This document shows, piece by piece, positions 34,684 through 43,417 of a stretch of 64,000 bases of DNA (its first letter is position 1; each line of letters begins with the position of its first letter). Origin of the DNA: Pirellulaceae bacterium (GTDB lineage: Bacteria > Planctomycetota > Planctomycetia > Pirellulales > Pirellulaceae). A model generated the notes under the pieces. It had not been told where the DNA came from. It saw nothing but the letters and a program-made list of their open reading frames with translations, and did not search any database. Made by a program: the position numbers and the translations under genes. The stretch spans positions 620,001-684,000 of the forward strand of contig JAQWSU010000045.1 of the NCBI GenBank assembly GCA_029243025.1, read 5' to 3'.

Positions 34684-35823
34684 ATGTTGCGGTATTGGAC
34701 GGCTGGCGAATCACATGGCAAAACCCTGTTGGCACTTATCGACGGTTTTCCTGCCGGCGTCCAACTCGAAACGGATTCGATAGACGAGGAGCTGAAACGT
34801 CGTCAGGGCGGATACGGACGAGGTGGACGTCAGCGAATCGAAACTGATCGGGTTGAGATTCTGACCGGCATTTGGAACAACACGTCGTTGGGAAGCCCGA
34901 TCGCACTTCAAGTCATCAACCGCGATTACAAGCTCGAACGACTGGACGATTTGCAACGCCCCCGTCCTGGGCATGGTGACCTCACCGGCGCCATCAAATA
35001 CCTAGGGTCTATCCGAGGCGTTCTGGAACGGGCCAGCGCTCGCGAAACGGCCGTCCGGGTAGCAGCGGGAGCACTCGCCAAACAACTGCTGAACCAGTTC
35101 GGTGTCACAACTCTTGGCTACGTCGTGGAACTTGGAGGTAAAACGGCCGATCCAATCGCAGGGACGATCGAGCAACATCGTGAGTTGCGAGATGAAAGCA
35201 TTATCTATTCGCTGAATCCGAAACAAGACGCCGAGTTCAAGGAGTTAATTGACAATACGGGCAAGGCAGGGGACACCCTCGGCGGTATTGTCGAGGTTCG
35301 AGTCGAAGGACTTCCCTTCGGCCTTGGCACCCATGCACAGTGGGACATCAAGCTTGATGGTCGACTCGCTCACGCAGTCATGGCCGTACAGGCGATCAAG
35401 GGTGTCGAGATCGGCTTAGGATTTGAAGCCGCCCGACGCCCGGGTTCCCAGGTTCACGATCCGATCAACTACGACGAGGCGACGACCGAGTCGGCCACAC
35501 TGGGATACGAGCGGCCTACCAACAATGCGGGTGGTTTGGAGGCCGGCATGACAAACGGTCAACCGTTGATCATACGAGCTGCCAAAAAGCCGATCAGCAC
35601 TTTGCGAAAACCATTAGGCTCAATCAATCTAAACACCAAGGAAAAGGAAGAGGCCGAGTACGAGCGAAGTGACGTTTGTGCGGTCTCGGCAGCCAGCGTG
35701 ATTGTAGAGAATGTGGTTGCCTTTGAAATTGCTCGAGCGATGATTGATAAATTCGGCGGAGACAGTCTTGCTGAAATGAAAGCTCGGTGGGATTTATTCC
35801 ACGAAATGGCAAAAAACCGATAA
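34684..35823 (+). CDS. aroC: Chorismate synthase
   Basis: A 379-residue enzyme starting MLRYWTAGESHGK. It carries GRGGRQRIETD, RPRPGHGDLTGA, RGVLERASARETAVRVA and the late EAGMTNGQPL, all signature parts of AroC. It converts EPSP to chorismate with reduced FMN, the last step of the shikimate pathway. The start at ATG 34684 matches the normal family N-terminus; the earlier in-frame start would add 23 His/Arg-rich residues. The next gene on the same strand starts 3 bp after the stop, but their functions look unrelated. Confidence 0.97.
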   Translation: MLRYWTAGESHGKTLLALIDGFPAGVQLETDSIDEELKRRQGGYGRGGRQRIETDRVEILTGIWNNTSLGSPIALQVINRDYKLERLDDLQRPRPGHGDLTGAIKYLGSIRGVLERASARETAVRVAAGALAKQLLNQFGVTTLGYVVELGGKTADPIAGTIEQHRELRDESIIYSLNPKQDAEFKELIDNTGKAGDTLGGIVEVRVEGLPFGLGTHAQWDIKLDGRLAHAVMAVQAIKGVEIGLGFEAARRPGSQVHDPINYDEATTESATLGYERPTNNAGGLEAGMTNGQPLIIRAAKKPISTLRKPLGSINLNTKEKEEAEYERSDVCAVSAASVIVENVVAFEIARAMIDKFGGDSLAEMKARWDLFHEMAKNR

Positions 35824-35826
35824 GGG

Positions 35827-37020
35827 ATGATCGGACTCATGCGTGAAGTCACTCAGCGCCGTACCGTGCGCTGCGCCTTTCTGCTGCTCTGCTTGACTCC
35901 TGTCCTAGGGATTCTGGGATGGTCGGTCGTGTGGGCATTGCCGACGCACACACGCAAGATTGAACGTCAGATTCGCCGCCAAATTGGCGTGACGGTCAGC
36001 ATTGGCCTGAGTGAACATCCTCGTCCACAACATCTACGGTTGAACGACCTGCGATTGTACGATTCGGAAACAGGCAAGCCGCTTGGGCAGATCAACCAGT
36101 TGACGCTCCAACACACCGAAAACACAATCAAGCTCGAAGCGGACGAACTGCTTCTCGTCTCGGACCAACGTGGGCGTCTGTGGAATTGCGTAAACAACGC
36201 CATTTTGGGACAGGCGGTACTGAAAAACAAACGAGTTCAATTCAATATCCGCAGTGTCCTACTGATGAATCAATCCAATCAGCTCGAGCAACACCTGTAT
36301 GATGTCTCAGGACAAGCTTGGTCGGCCGACGATTCTGTTGCCGCGACCTTTGCGTTTCAACTGAACCCACCTACGAATGCACCCCATTTGGAAGTAACTC
36401 TTAGGAGAGACCAAACTGACGCTCCCTTGACAACGCACATCGCCTTCGACACCAAGCAACAAAAACTACCCATCGATGTGATCTCGGCGGGTTTGAAGGC
36501 CAGACTTGGCGATCAAGCTACCGCACAGGGCATAATTAACATCGCCTACCGTGAGCGTGATTGGCAGGGAACATTTTCGGGCACGCTAGATAACATTTCT
36601 CTTGAAAAACTGTTGCCGGCGGCTTCCACCACGACAACAGGCGTAGGTTCGATTCAGATTGACAAAAGCGAATTCACTTCGAAGCAATTGACTCGTGCAA
36701 TCGGCTCAGCCAACTTTTCGGATGGATCAGTCGACAGTTCAATGATTCACCGCTTCGTCGAGAAGAAGGTAATCCAAACGATCAAAAACGCGACTGACGC
36801 TCGACTTTCCCCAAGCGAAACGACACCATTCCGTCGACTCGCTTTCGCATTTGATTTTCATGGCGACTTTGTTTGGCTCAAAGGACGATGTGGTACCAGC
36901 CAAGCCCACAACCTGGGCCACCCCATCATGATCAACAAAAGCGGGGATTTACTGATGCTCACTCGAACGCAACAGTATGTCGTGATCTTGAGACAATGCT
37001 TCAATCCCCCGCCAGGCTAA
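35827..37020 (+). CDS. Membrane-anchored AsmA-like protein, function unknown
   Basis: A 397-residue protein with one N-terminal membrane segment (CAFLLLCLTPVLGILGWSVVWAL), then a long beta-rich region of the kind seen in AsmA-like and DUF3971-type envelope proteins (HLRLNDLRLYDSETGKPLGQI, LEKLLPAASTTTTGVGSIQI split over the protein). It ends with KSGDLLMLTRTQQYVVILRQ. No catalytic motif is visible. It follows aroC by 3 bp and may be translationally coupled. Planctomycetes have many such envelope proteins; a role in outer-membrane lipid or protein traffic is only a guess. Confidence 0.6.
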   Translation: MIGLMREVTQRRTVRCAFLLLCLTPVLGILGWSVVWALPTHTRKIERQIRRQIGVTVSIGLSEHPRPQHLRLNDLRLYDSETGKPLGQINQLTLQHTENTIKLEADELLLVSDQRGRLWNCVNNAILGQAVLKNKRVQFNIRSVLLMNQSNQLEQHLYDVSGQAWSADDSVAATFAFQLNPPTNAPHLEVTLRRDQTDAPLTTHIAFDTKQQKLPIDVISAGLKARLGDQATAQGIINIAYRERDWQGTFSGTLDNISLEKLLPAASTTTTGVGSIQIDKSEFTSKQLTRAIGSANFSDGSVDSSMIHRFVEKKVIQTIKNATDARLSPSETTPFRRLAFAFDFHGDFVWLKGRCGTSQAHNLGHPIMINKSGDLLMLTRTQQYVVILRQCFNPPPG

Positions 37021-37032
37021 CCCCGACGGGAC

Positions 37033-37791
37033 TCAGACGACTCGCAATCGCTCGCTGTTCAAGCGATTGACGAGAAACTGAATCACCGGTTCAGCCATTT
37101 GATTGTAATACTCAAAACCGTGGCCACCGGCTGAAGTATCCAGATCACATTCGAATGGCACACCCAGTGAAGACAACTTCATCCGTAACCGATCCGAACT
37201 ATCAAACCATCGAACGTCTGTCGGATCGCAGCAAAAAAATTGCCCACGTGGCCAGTTCAACGGATGAATGTGCAGAATGGCAGTATCCTGTCGGGCCGAT
37301 TCAGGATCTTCATACATTTGTAACAACGGATCGGTTTCGTCTTCAATCTCCTCCAAACGCTGTTGAAAATCGATTGCCGGAGAAATCGCTGCCACAATGG
37401 GAAAAGTGTCCGGATAGCGATAGGCCAAGTTCAAAGCACCCTGACCGCCCATGCTTGTTCCTAACAGCGCAATCCGTGGAGGCGTCGCACCCAACCGCTG
37501 CTCGACAAAGGGCAAAACATTGGTGAGCAGATGTTGCTGAGCCGTAAGTTCCGCATCGAATTCGGGACAAATACGATCTGTCCACCAACTTCGCTGCGTG
37601 ATCGGTCCCACAACCCGCAAGCCATGCCGCTCAAATAGTTCAGTAAAGCGTGGCTGGTCCCGCAAACGTCCCAGATGAACTCCATGAAGATAAAGCACGA
37701 CATAACCATTGGGATTTGGTTCCGTCGGCTCGAAAAGGTCACAAGCATGACCACCCACCACGTCTTCTGTCCAACCTGCCGCCGTCATCAT
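37033..37791 (-). CDS. Alpha/beta hydrolase, esterase-D-like
   Basis: A 252-residue cytoplasmic hydrolase. It shows VVLYLHGVHLG (oxyanion region), ALLGTSMGGQGALNLAYRYP with the GxSxG nucleophile Ser, AAISPAID, and the late SAGGHGFEYYNQM carrying the probable catalytic His. The fold is that of S-formylglutathione hydrolase/esterase-D-like enzymes, but the sequence is shorter than that family, so a more general esterase is the safer call. It is convergent with the AsmA-like gene, 12 bp from its stop. The second Met (37788) is an alternative start. Confidence 0.8.
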   Translation of the reverse strand: MMTAAGWTEDVVGGHACDLFEPTEPNPNGYVVLYLHGVHLGRLRDQPRFTELFERHGLRVVGPITQRSWWTDRICPEFDAELTAQQHLLTNVLPFVEQRLGATPPRIALLGTSMGGQGALNLAYRYPDTFPIVAAISPAIDFQQRLEEIEDETDPLLQMYEDPESARQDTAILHIHPLNWPRGQFFCCDPTDVRWFDSSDRLRMKLSSLGVPFECDLDTSAGGHGFEYYNQMAEPVIQFLVNRLNSERLRVV

Positions 37792-38607
37792 TCAACCCAC
37801 TCCGTCTGCAACATAATTCGAATCGCCAACGCCAATCTGTTCGATGGAGCGACGGCCTCAGCTTGTCTCTTTTAACCCAGCGACCCTCACTCGGCAATGA
37901 CGATGCGCGGAAAGTCCTGCCGATTACTCCCATCACTCCGATTGGCTAAGTTGGCATGACAGAGCCAGCCCGACCAAACAACCAAGGCCTCGTGTGGCAG
38001 CCGGCGAGACAAACGTTGCTAAAGTTTCTTGTTGACACCCCTGCGTTTCCGACCGCCGTTCGCGATCGTGGATCATGATCAGTGGCTTCTCCGTCGACAA
38101 CCGCTAAAAAATGAATCGCCACCGCCGATTGAAACGGACTGACTCGTGGCAAAATTAGGTTGCAGCACCTTTTCGGCAGGAAAACAGCTGGAGCTTGGGG
38201 GGGGGGTGAGTTTCGTTGCGAGTCACCTGCCGAACTTACAGAGCTCAGGGGCGGAAACGAAATGAAACAACAGAATTGACTGCCCTCAACAGCCGATCAA
38301 GCCAAGATGAAATCCGTTCCAGATCCCAGAATGAGTCCAGCAGCATTTCATCGATCGAACCCCGCTGAAACCAGCTTTTTGTCGCTGCAACACGTCTCGG
38401 CACCTTTGCCGGCTTTCAACATGAGCCTGCGACCGTTAAGTTGACAGTCGTTCCGGCCGAGATCGGGGCAACGGTCGACAAGGAAAAGGTTTGAACGGCA
38501 ACGCCGACACCCCTATCCCAAACGGGGTGAAAAAATTCCTGTACCATCAGGAGAATATCCATTACCTTTGACCAATATCAAGAACTGGGCGATGGGGATT
38601 CCAACCC
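37792..38607. other. Long intergenic region with a G10 run
   Basis: About 815 bp without a credible gene. The open frames here have low-complexity, frame-shadow composition. A run of ten Gs lies at 38197-38206. No terminator, tRNA or repeat array was recognised. Confidence 0.4.
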
Positions 38608-39129
38608 ATGAAGACGTTACTCAGCCAAGAGCAAGTAGAAAATGGCGTCACCCGAATGTCGCAAGAAATCACCGACACCTACGGCAACCTTCCCTTGACT
38701 ATCGTTGGTGTTCTTACGGGCAGCGTTGTGCTATTGGCAGACATGATTCGCCAACTAAGCATGCCGTTACGGGTCGGAGTCGTTCAAGCTAGTAGTTATC
38801 GAGGGGCGACCCAACGCGGGCCTCTGGTGATCAACTCAGATCTGATGCCTGGAATTGCCAATCACGATGTTTTGATCCTGGACGACATCTTCGACACGGG
38901 ACATACGCTGGTCGAATTGATTAGTTTGATGGAGAAGCTGGGACCGAAATCAATTCGAACCGCTGTGCTGTTGAGGAAGGTGGGACAACAGGAAGTCGAT
39001 TTGGAACCAAATTTTGTCGGATTTGATATACCCAACGAGTTCGTTGTCGGTTACGGTCTGGATTACCAAGACGAGTATCGCAACCTCCCGTACGTGGCCT
39101 GCTTAGAGCCCAAAGATCTGCGAGATTGA
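38608..39129 (+). CDS. hpt: Hypoxanthine phosphoribosyltransferase
   Basis: A 173-residue type I phosphoribosyltransferase. The PRPP loop reads DVLILDDIFDTGHTL. LTGSVVLLADMIRQL and the base-binding region YQDEYRNLPYVACL complete the family picture, and its length is normal. It salvages hypoxanthine or guanine to nucleotides in the cytoplasm. It is followed by the GT4 gene 33 bp later on the same strand; co-transcription is possible. Confidence 0.92.
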   Translation: MKTLLSQEQVENGVTRMSQEITDTYGNLPLTIVGVLTGSVVLLADMIRQLSMPLRVGVVQASSYRGATQRGPLVINSDLMPGIANHDVLILDDIFDTGHTLVELISLMEKLGPKSIRTAVLLRKVGQQEVDLEPNFVGFDIPNEFVVGYGLDYQDEYRNLPYVACLEPKDLRD

Positions 39130-39162
39130 GGCCAGAGGCCCACCGTCAATACCCCAAACATC

Positions 39163-40266
39163 ATGACGACACGCTTGCTGCATATCGTGCCCACCCTCGA
39201 ATACGCTGGGCCGCAGAAACAAATGATGCTGCTCAGCGGCCAATTGCCGCGCGCCGATTTTGATGTCAAGGTGTTCAGCCTGAATGGCGTCGGGCCACTG
39301 GCAAGCGAACTGGAACGCCAATCGATCAATGTGATTCCAAAAAAATCACGACACCAGAGTTGGGGACACACGTTCCAACAATTGTCCCAGTCGATGAAGG
39401 ACTGGTCGCCTGACATTGTTCATACTTGGACCGCCACCGCAAATTGGATCGGCCGAGCCGCCGCAATTCGCCATGGCGTGCCGCAAATCGTCGCAACTCA
39501 GCCGACCCAGTCACGCGATCGCTCAACCACCGATCTAATCTCAGACCGATTTCTCGCCAGGTGGACAAGCAGTTACGTCGTCAGAAACGATCAAGTCAAG
39601 CTCGCCTACCAAACGCGTGGAGTTTCAGCCAACAAAATTCACGTGATTCCCAATGGTGTCGAGCAGCCCGGTTCCCCACACTTGTCGCGAGCCAATCTCC
39701 TGGAAAAATTAAAGCTACCCAGCGATGCTCGTATGATCGGAACGGTTGGCCCGTTGAATGCCGAGAAACGGATCAAGGACTTAATCTGGGCTGCCGACTT
39801 ACTGAAGGTCGTAAGGGACGACACCTATTTGCTCGTCATCGGCGGTGGCCCCCACGAAGAACGGCTTCACCAGTTTCGTGACCAAGTCCGAATCCGCGAC
39901 CGAGTGCTCTTCCTGGGAATACGCGATGACCTGCCCCAACTGCTACCCCACCTGGATTGCTTTTGGCTTGCCAACCGGTTTGAATCGCTTACGAACTCGC
40001 TGTTGGAGGCGATGGCCGCCGGAATCCCTGTGATTGCCACCAACATCGCGGGAAATCGACACGTGATTACGCCGGGAGAAACTGGCTTTCTGGTGAAGAT
40101 CGGTGACCGTGCTGGATTTGCTCGCAAAACGCAGACGTTTCTCGAAGATCCAACTTTGGCCAAACGCTGCGGCAAAGCAGCTCAGGAGAGGGTCCAACAG
40201 GAGTTCAACGTCGAATCCATTGCGAATCAATATTTACAGGTCTATCAGCGGCCAAGACCGTCGTAA
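39163..40266 (+). CDS. Glycosyltransferase family 4 protein
   Basis: A 367-residue GT-B-type glycosyltransferase. It starts LLHIVPTLEYAGPQKQ (glycine-poor version of the donor-side loop), has IHVIPNGVEQPG, IGTVGPLNAEKRIKDL and RDRVLFLGIRDD, and the donor-binding RFESLTNSLLEAMAAGIPV with the E-x7-E pattern. It transfers a sugar from a nucleotide donor to an unknown acceptor, probably a surface or exopolysaccharide. It starts 33 bp after hpt. No other cell-wall glycan genes adjoin it. Confidence 0.88.
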   Translation: MTTRLLHIVPTLEYAGPQKQMMLLSGQLPRADFDVKVFSLNGVGPLASELERQSINVIPKKSRHQSWGHTFQQLSQSMKDWSPDIVHTWTATANWIGRAAAIRHGVPQIVATQPTQSRDRSTTDLISDRFLARWTSSYVVRNDQVKLAYQTRGVSANKIHVIPNGVEQPGSPHLSRANLLEKLKLPSDARMIGTVGPLNAEKRIKDLIWAADLLKVVRDDTYLLVIGGGPHEERLHQFRDQVRIRDRVLFLGIRDDLPQLLPHLDCFWLANRFESLTNSLLEAMAAGIPVIATNIAGNRHVITPGETGFLVKIGDRAGFARKTQTFLEDPTLAKRCGKAAQERVQQEFNVESIANQYLQVYQRPRPS

Positions 40267-41174
40267 CAGCGACTCCGACATCTGACCTCGTCCGCAATTC
40301 GATCAAGCTGCGAACCAACAAGGTCGAGAATTCTCCTTTTCGGAACGCCGTGCGATCGATGCCATCGATTCAACCCCGGCTCAAATCATTCTGGATTTCC
40401 GGTGGAGCCGTTTACGGAATTCGTCGTTCGCAGAAATAGATATTGAAAGAGAATCAAGCCAGGAAAACTATGGGCCAGACGGCTGCTTGCTTCCGTCCGC
40501 CGATCGGCGATCGGCAGCTTAGCGTGGCCAATTTTTTGCAAGAAAAAACAGGGTCCCTCAAGATGCATCTCCCCACCAAGTAACGTTCGATCTGAAACTG
40601 AACTTGGCGGAGCAGTGCGTCAGAGCTTGAGATTTCACTCCTTTTTTCGGCTTGCCAAAGGAATAAACCGAATTCACCAACCCTCGTTTCGACTAGGAAA
40701 AACCTGCTGAAACGACTGCTACCACCCCCCTGACCGGAACTTGGTTGCGGTAATTCTTCGTAGGTCAGGCCAATCACGGGATGCATTTTAGACGATTCGA
40801 AAGATCGACCGGCGAACAAATTCTCGATGCTTCAGAAAGAAATAAACGCTCGTTGGATCGGCGTTTTGCTAGGTACCTCTGCCTTGAGCGGTAGGAAAAC
40901 CATCTGAATGACGAATAAATGTCACACGTCGCGGGCCGGCAGAAAGAATTACGAGGTGATGGCGGACAAATTGCTTGCCCGGATTACCCTGCACAAACCG
41001 ACCAGAGTACGGGGTTACAGTTTTCCTGTTTTTCGCAAATGCCTAAACCGATAGAATGCGAACAGGAAAGTAATCGCTTTGCGCGGCAATACAGAGGCTG
41101 TCGAAACTGGATTCACTGCGAAGAATCCATTCAAACAGTGATTCGAACAACCCAGACGAAGTCGGAGAAGGTCG
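40267..41174. other. Long intergenic region upstream of glgC
   Basis: About 900 bp with no credible gene; a minus-strand open frame at 40454-40819 is Ser/Arg/Phe-rich and lacks an SD. It includes a short self-complementary stretch around 40499-40515 (CGCCGATCGGCG) and should carry the glgC promoter. GGAGAAGG lies just before glgC. Confidence 0.4.
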
Positions 41175-42431
41175 ATGAAGAATTGTCTAGCCGTTGTTTT
41201 GGCAGGTGGAAAAGGTTCTCGCTTAGAACCACTCACGCGGGATCGAGCGAAGCCAGCCGTTCCCTTTGGCGGATCCTACCGCATCATCGACTTTTCACTC
41301 TCGAATTGTCTCAATAGTGGTCTGCGAAGAATGCTGCTGTTGACGCAGTACAAGGCAATGAGCCTGGACCGCCATATCAATCTCGGCTGGCGGCATTTTT
41401 TCTGTCGCGAACTGGGCGAATTCATCGATGTCGTGCCACCCCAGCAGCGAATTGACGAGCAATGGTATCAGGGCACTGCCGATGCCGTCTACCAAAACAT
41501 CTACACGATCGAAAAAGAGCGTCCAGAATACGTTGTGATCCTGGCAGGTGACCACATCTACAAGATGAACTATCGCAAGATGGTCGAGTACCATAAAGAG
41601 AGCAACGCGGACTTAACGATCGGGGCCTTGCGCGTCAGTAAGGACGCGGCCAAGCAATTTGGCGTGATGCAAGTCGACAACGACCAACGGATCGTCGGCT
41701 TCCAAGAGAAGCCGGACGAACCTCGTCCCATTCCCGGTGACGATGAACACTGCCTGGCTTCCATGGGCATCTACGTTTTTACGGCTCGCTTTTTGTTTGA
41801 GCAATTATGCCAGGATGCCACTCGCAATCGGAGTACGCACGACTTTGGCCGTGATCTTATTCCGGCCATCATCAATTCGCATCGTGTATTTGCATTTCCC
41901 TTCCGCGACGAAAATCGCAAAGGCGACGCATATTGGCGAGATGTTGGCACCTTGGACGCCTACTACGAGGCGAACATGGATCTGATCTCCGTTGATCCAC
42001 AATTGAACATGTACGATCAACGCTGGCCACTACGAACCTATCAACCCAATTTCCCACCACCAAAATTTGTTTTCAGCGGGGCGGATGGTGATTATGAACG
42101 ATGTGGCCGAGCCATGGACAGTATCATCTGTCCCGGATCCATCATCTCAGGTGGCTTGGTGGAGCATAGCATTCTGAGCCCGAACGTTCGCATCAATAGC
42201 TATGCCCATGTCGAAGGTTCGATTGTCTACGAAGGCGTCGACGTTGGTCGTCGAGCCCACATACGCAACGCAATCATCGACAAAGGAATCTCCATTCCGG
42301 CCGGAGCTCGAATCGGCATCGATCCCGAAGAGGATCGTGCAAATGGCTTCACCATCAGCCCCAATGGAATCGTCGTCATTGCTAACAGCGATGGGGTCGA
42401 ACATTTGCGACCTCAAGAACAACTCGCGTAA
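41175..42431 (+). CDS. glgC: Glucose-1-phosphate adenylyltransferase
   Basis: A 418-residue nucleotidyltransferase. The N-terminus has VVLAGGKGSRLEPLT and AKPAVPFGGSYRIIDF, then QGTADAVYQN, AGDHIYKMNY, FQEKPDEPRP and YWRDVGTLDAYYEAN. A C-terminal beta-helix follows, with VRINSYAHVEGSIVYEGVDVG. It makes ADP-glucose for glycogen synthesis and is usually under allosteric control in the cytoplasm. GGAGAAGG is placed well before ATG 41175. Other glg genes are not in the window. Confidence 0.95.
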   Translation: MKNCLAVVLAGGKGSRLEPLTRDRAKPAVPFGGSYRIIDFSLSNCLNSGLRRMLLLTQYKAMSLDRHINLGWRHFFCRELGEFIDVVPPQQRIDEQWYQGTADAVYQNIYTIEKERPEYVVILAGDHIYKMNYRKMVEYHKESNADLTIGALRVSKDAAKQFGVMQVDNDQRIVGFQEKPDEPRPIPGDDEHCLASMGIYVFTARFLFEQLCQDATRNRSTHDFGRDLIPAIINSHRVFAFPFRDENRKGDAYWRDVGTLDAYYEANMDLISVDPQLNMYDQRWPLRTYQPNFPPPKFVFSGADGDYERCGRAMDSIICPGSIISGGLVEHSILSPNVRINSYAHVEGSIVYEGVDVGRRAHIRNAIIDKGISIPAGARIGIDPEEDRANGFTISPNGIVVIANSDGVEHLRPQEQLA

Positions 42432-42483
42432 GGCGAGTTGTGTTCGGTGGCAAGCTAGGGAGCATCTCCGCCTGATGCTCCTT
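42419..42483. terminator. Two hairpins between convergent glgC and ispD
   Basis: A 9-bp stem, ACAACTCGC with GCGAGTTGT (42419-42427 and 42433-42441), spans the glgC stop codon. A second 11-bp stem, TAGGGAGCATC with GATGCTCCTTA (42456-42466 and 42474-42484), follows. Neither has a long T run, but their placement between converging genes suggests transcription ends here. Confidence 0.5.
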
Positions 42484-42503
42484 AGCCCTGTCTGGCAACC
42501 AAA

Positions 42504-43244
42504 TCACCGCCACATGTCACCGTCAGCAAACGGATTCCCCGGCCCGTCTAGCTTAGGCTTGGGCAGCGCTTTCATCATCTGTTCGGCAATCCGCAAATCA
42601 CCACGTGAGGTGATCTTTATGTTCACCATCGTGCTTGGCACGATGGAGACCGCGTGCCCTGCGTTCTCGATCACTTGCGCGTCATCGGTAGGCTGCTGAT
42701 CGCCAACTTGGGCGTACGCATTCAACAACCAATCTCGCCGGAAAACTTGCGGGGTTTGAGCAGCCCAAAGCGAGTCACGCGATCGCGTTTCGTCAATCGT
42801 TTTTCCGTTGGCAGAATACTTCAGCGTACTGGTTATCGGGGCGGCCAAAATCGCAGCTCCCGTTTTTTCCGCCTCCGAGAACACATCATCAATCCACTCA
42901 TTCGCGAGACAAGGTCGAGCCGCATCGTGAACGGCGATGTAATCGATATCGGATTGCACCTGCGATAACGCGGCTCGAATCGACTCAAAACGAGAAGCAC
43001 CTCCAGCGACGACCTCCAATCCCAGGATCGCAACATTGGCTCCAAACTTCACCTGGAACTCTTCCCGATCCTCCGGAGAGATCACCAAGATCAGTTGCTT
43101 GACGTCCGGCCGATTCAAAAACCGCTCGGCTGAATGCAGCCAAACGGCTTTATTCGCTAACGGAATGAACGGTTTTTTGTAATGCTGATCCTTAAACCGG
43201 CTGCTCTTCCCTGCCGCAGCAAGGATGACTGCATAACGAGACAT
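42504..43244 (-). CDS. ispD: 2-C-methyl-D-erythritol 4-phosphate cytidylyltransferase
   Basis: A 246-residue nucleotidyltransferase. It begins VILAAAGKSSRFKD (CTP-binding loop, with KKPFIPL next), then LVISPEDREEF, VAGGASRFESIRAAL, IAVHDAARPC, and the late PTDDAQVIENAGHAV with VNIKITSRGDLRIAE. These are standard IspD motifs. It joins CTP and MEP in the non-mevalonate isoprenoid pathway. The short basic tail is extra. It lies downstream of the beta-oxidation operon on the same strand, with a 170-bp gap holding an inverted repeat. Confidence 0.93.
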   Translation of the reverse strand: MSRYAVILAAAGKSSRFKDQHYKKPFIPLANKAVWLHSAERFLNRPDVKQLILVISPEDREEFQVKFGANVAILGLEVVAGGASRFESIRAALSQVQSDIDYIAVHDAARPCLANEWIDDVFSEAEKTGAAILAAPITSTLKYSANGKTIDETRSRDSLWAAQTPQVFRRDWLLNAYAQVGDQQPTDDAQVIENAGHAVSIVPSTMVNIKITSRGDLRIAEQMMKALPKPKLDGPGNPFADGDMWR

Positions 43245-43274
43245 GAACCACTCCGCCTAGGGCTAGTGAGCTAA

Positions 43275-43316
43275 GAGGCCTCGCCAAGATCGGGGGTCGA
43301 ACCCCGCATCGGCCTC
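43275..43316. terminator. Nested inverted repeat after the beta-oxidation operon
   Basis: Outer arms GAGGCC (43275-43280) and GGCCTC (43311-43316) enclose an inner stem CGGGG/CCCCG (43291-43295 with 43302-43306). It lies 100 bp after the acyl-CoA dehydrogenase stop on its strand, so a terminator is plausible, although there is no clear T run. Confidence 0.35.
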
Positions 43317-43417
43317 ACCCAAGATCAACCCTTGAAATGTTCTTGGGGAGCCCGGTTTCTAACGGACGTGGCCAATTTGGGGAAGCCCGCCTTGCCCCCG
43401 TTTTGGCAACCGACCGT

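Noticed and set aside
40454-40819. 121-codon minus-strand frame upstream of glgC
   Set aside because: No SD, no recognisable motif, low-complexity composition.
43275-43316. T-arm-like GGTTCGA sequence on the minus strand suggesting a tRNA
   Set aside because: No D arm, anticodon arm or acceptor pairing around it; treated as an inverted repeat.
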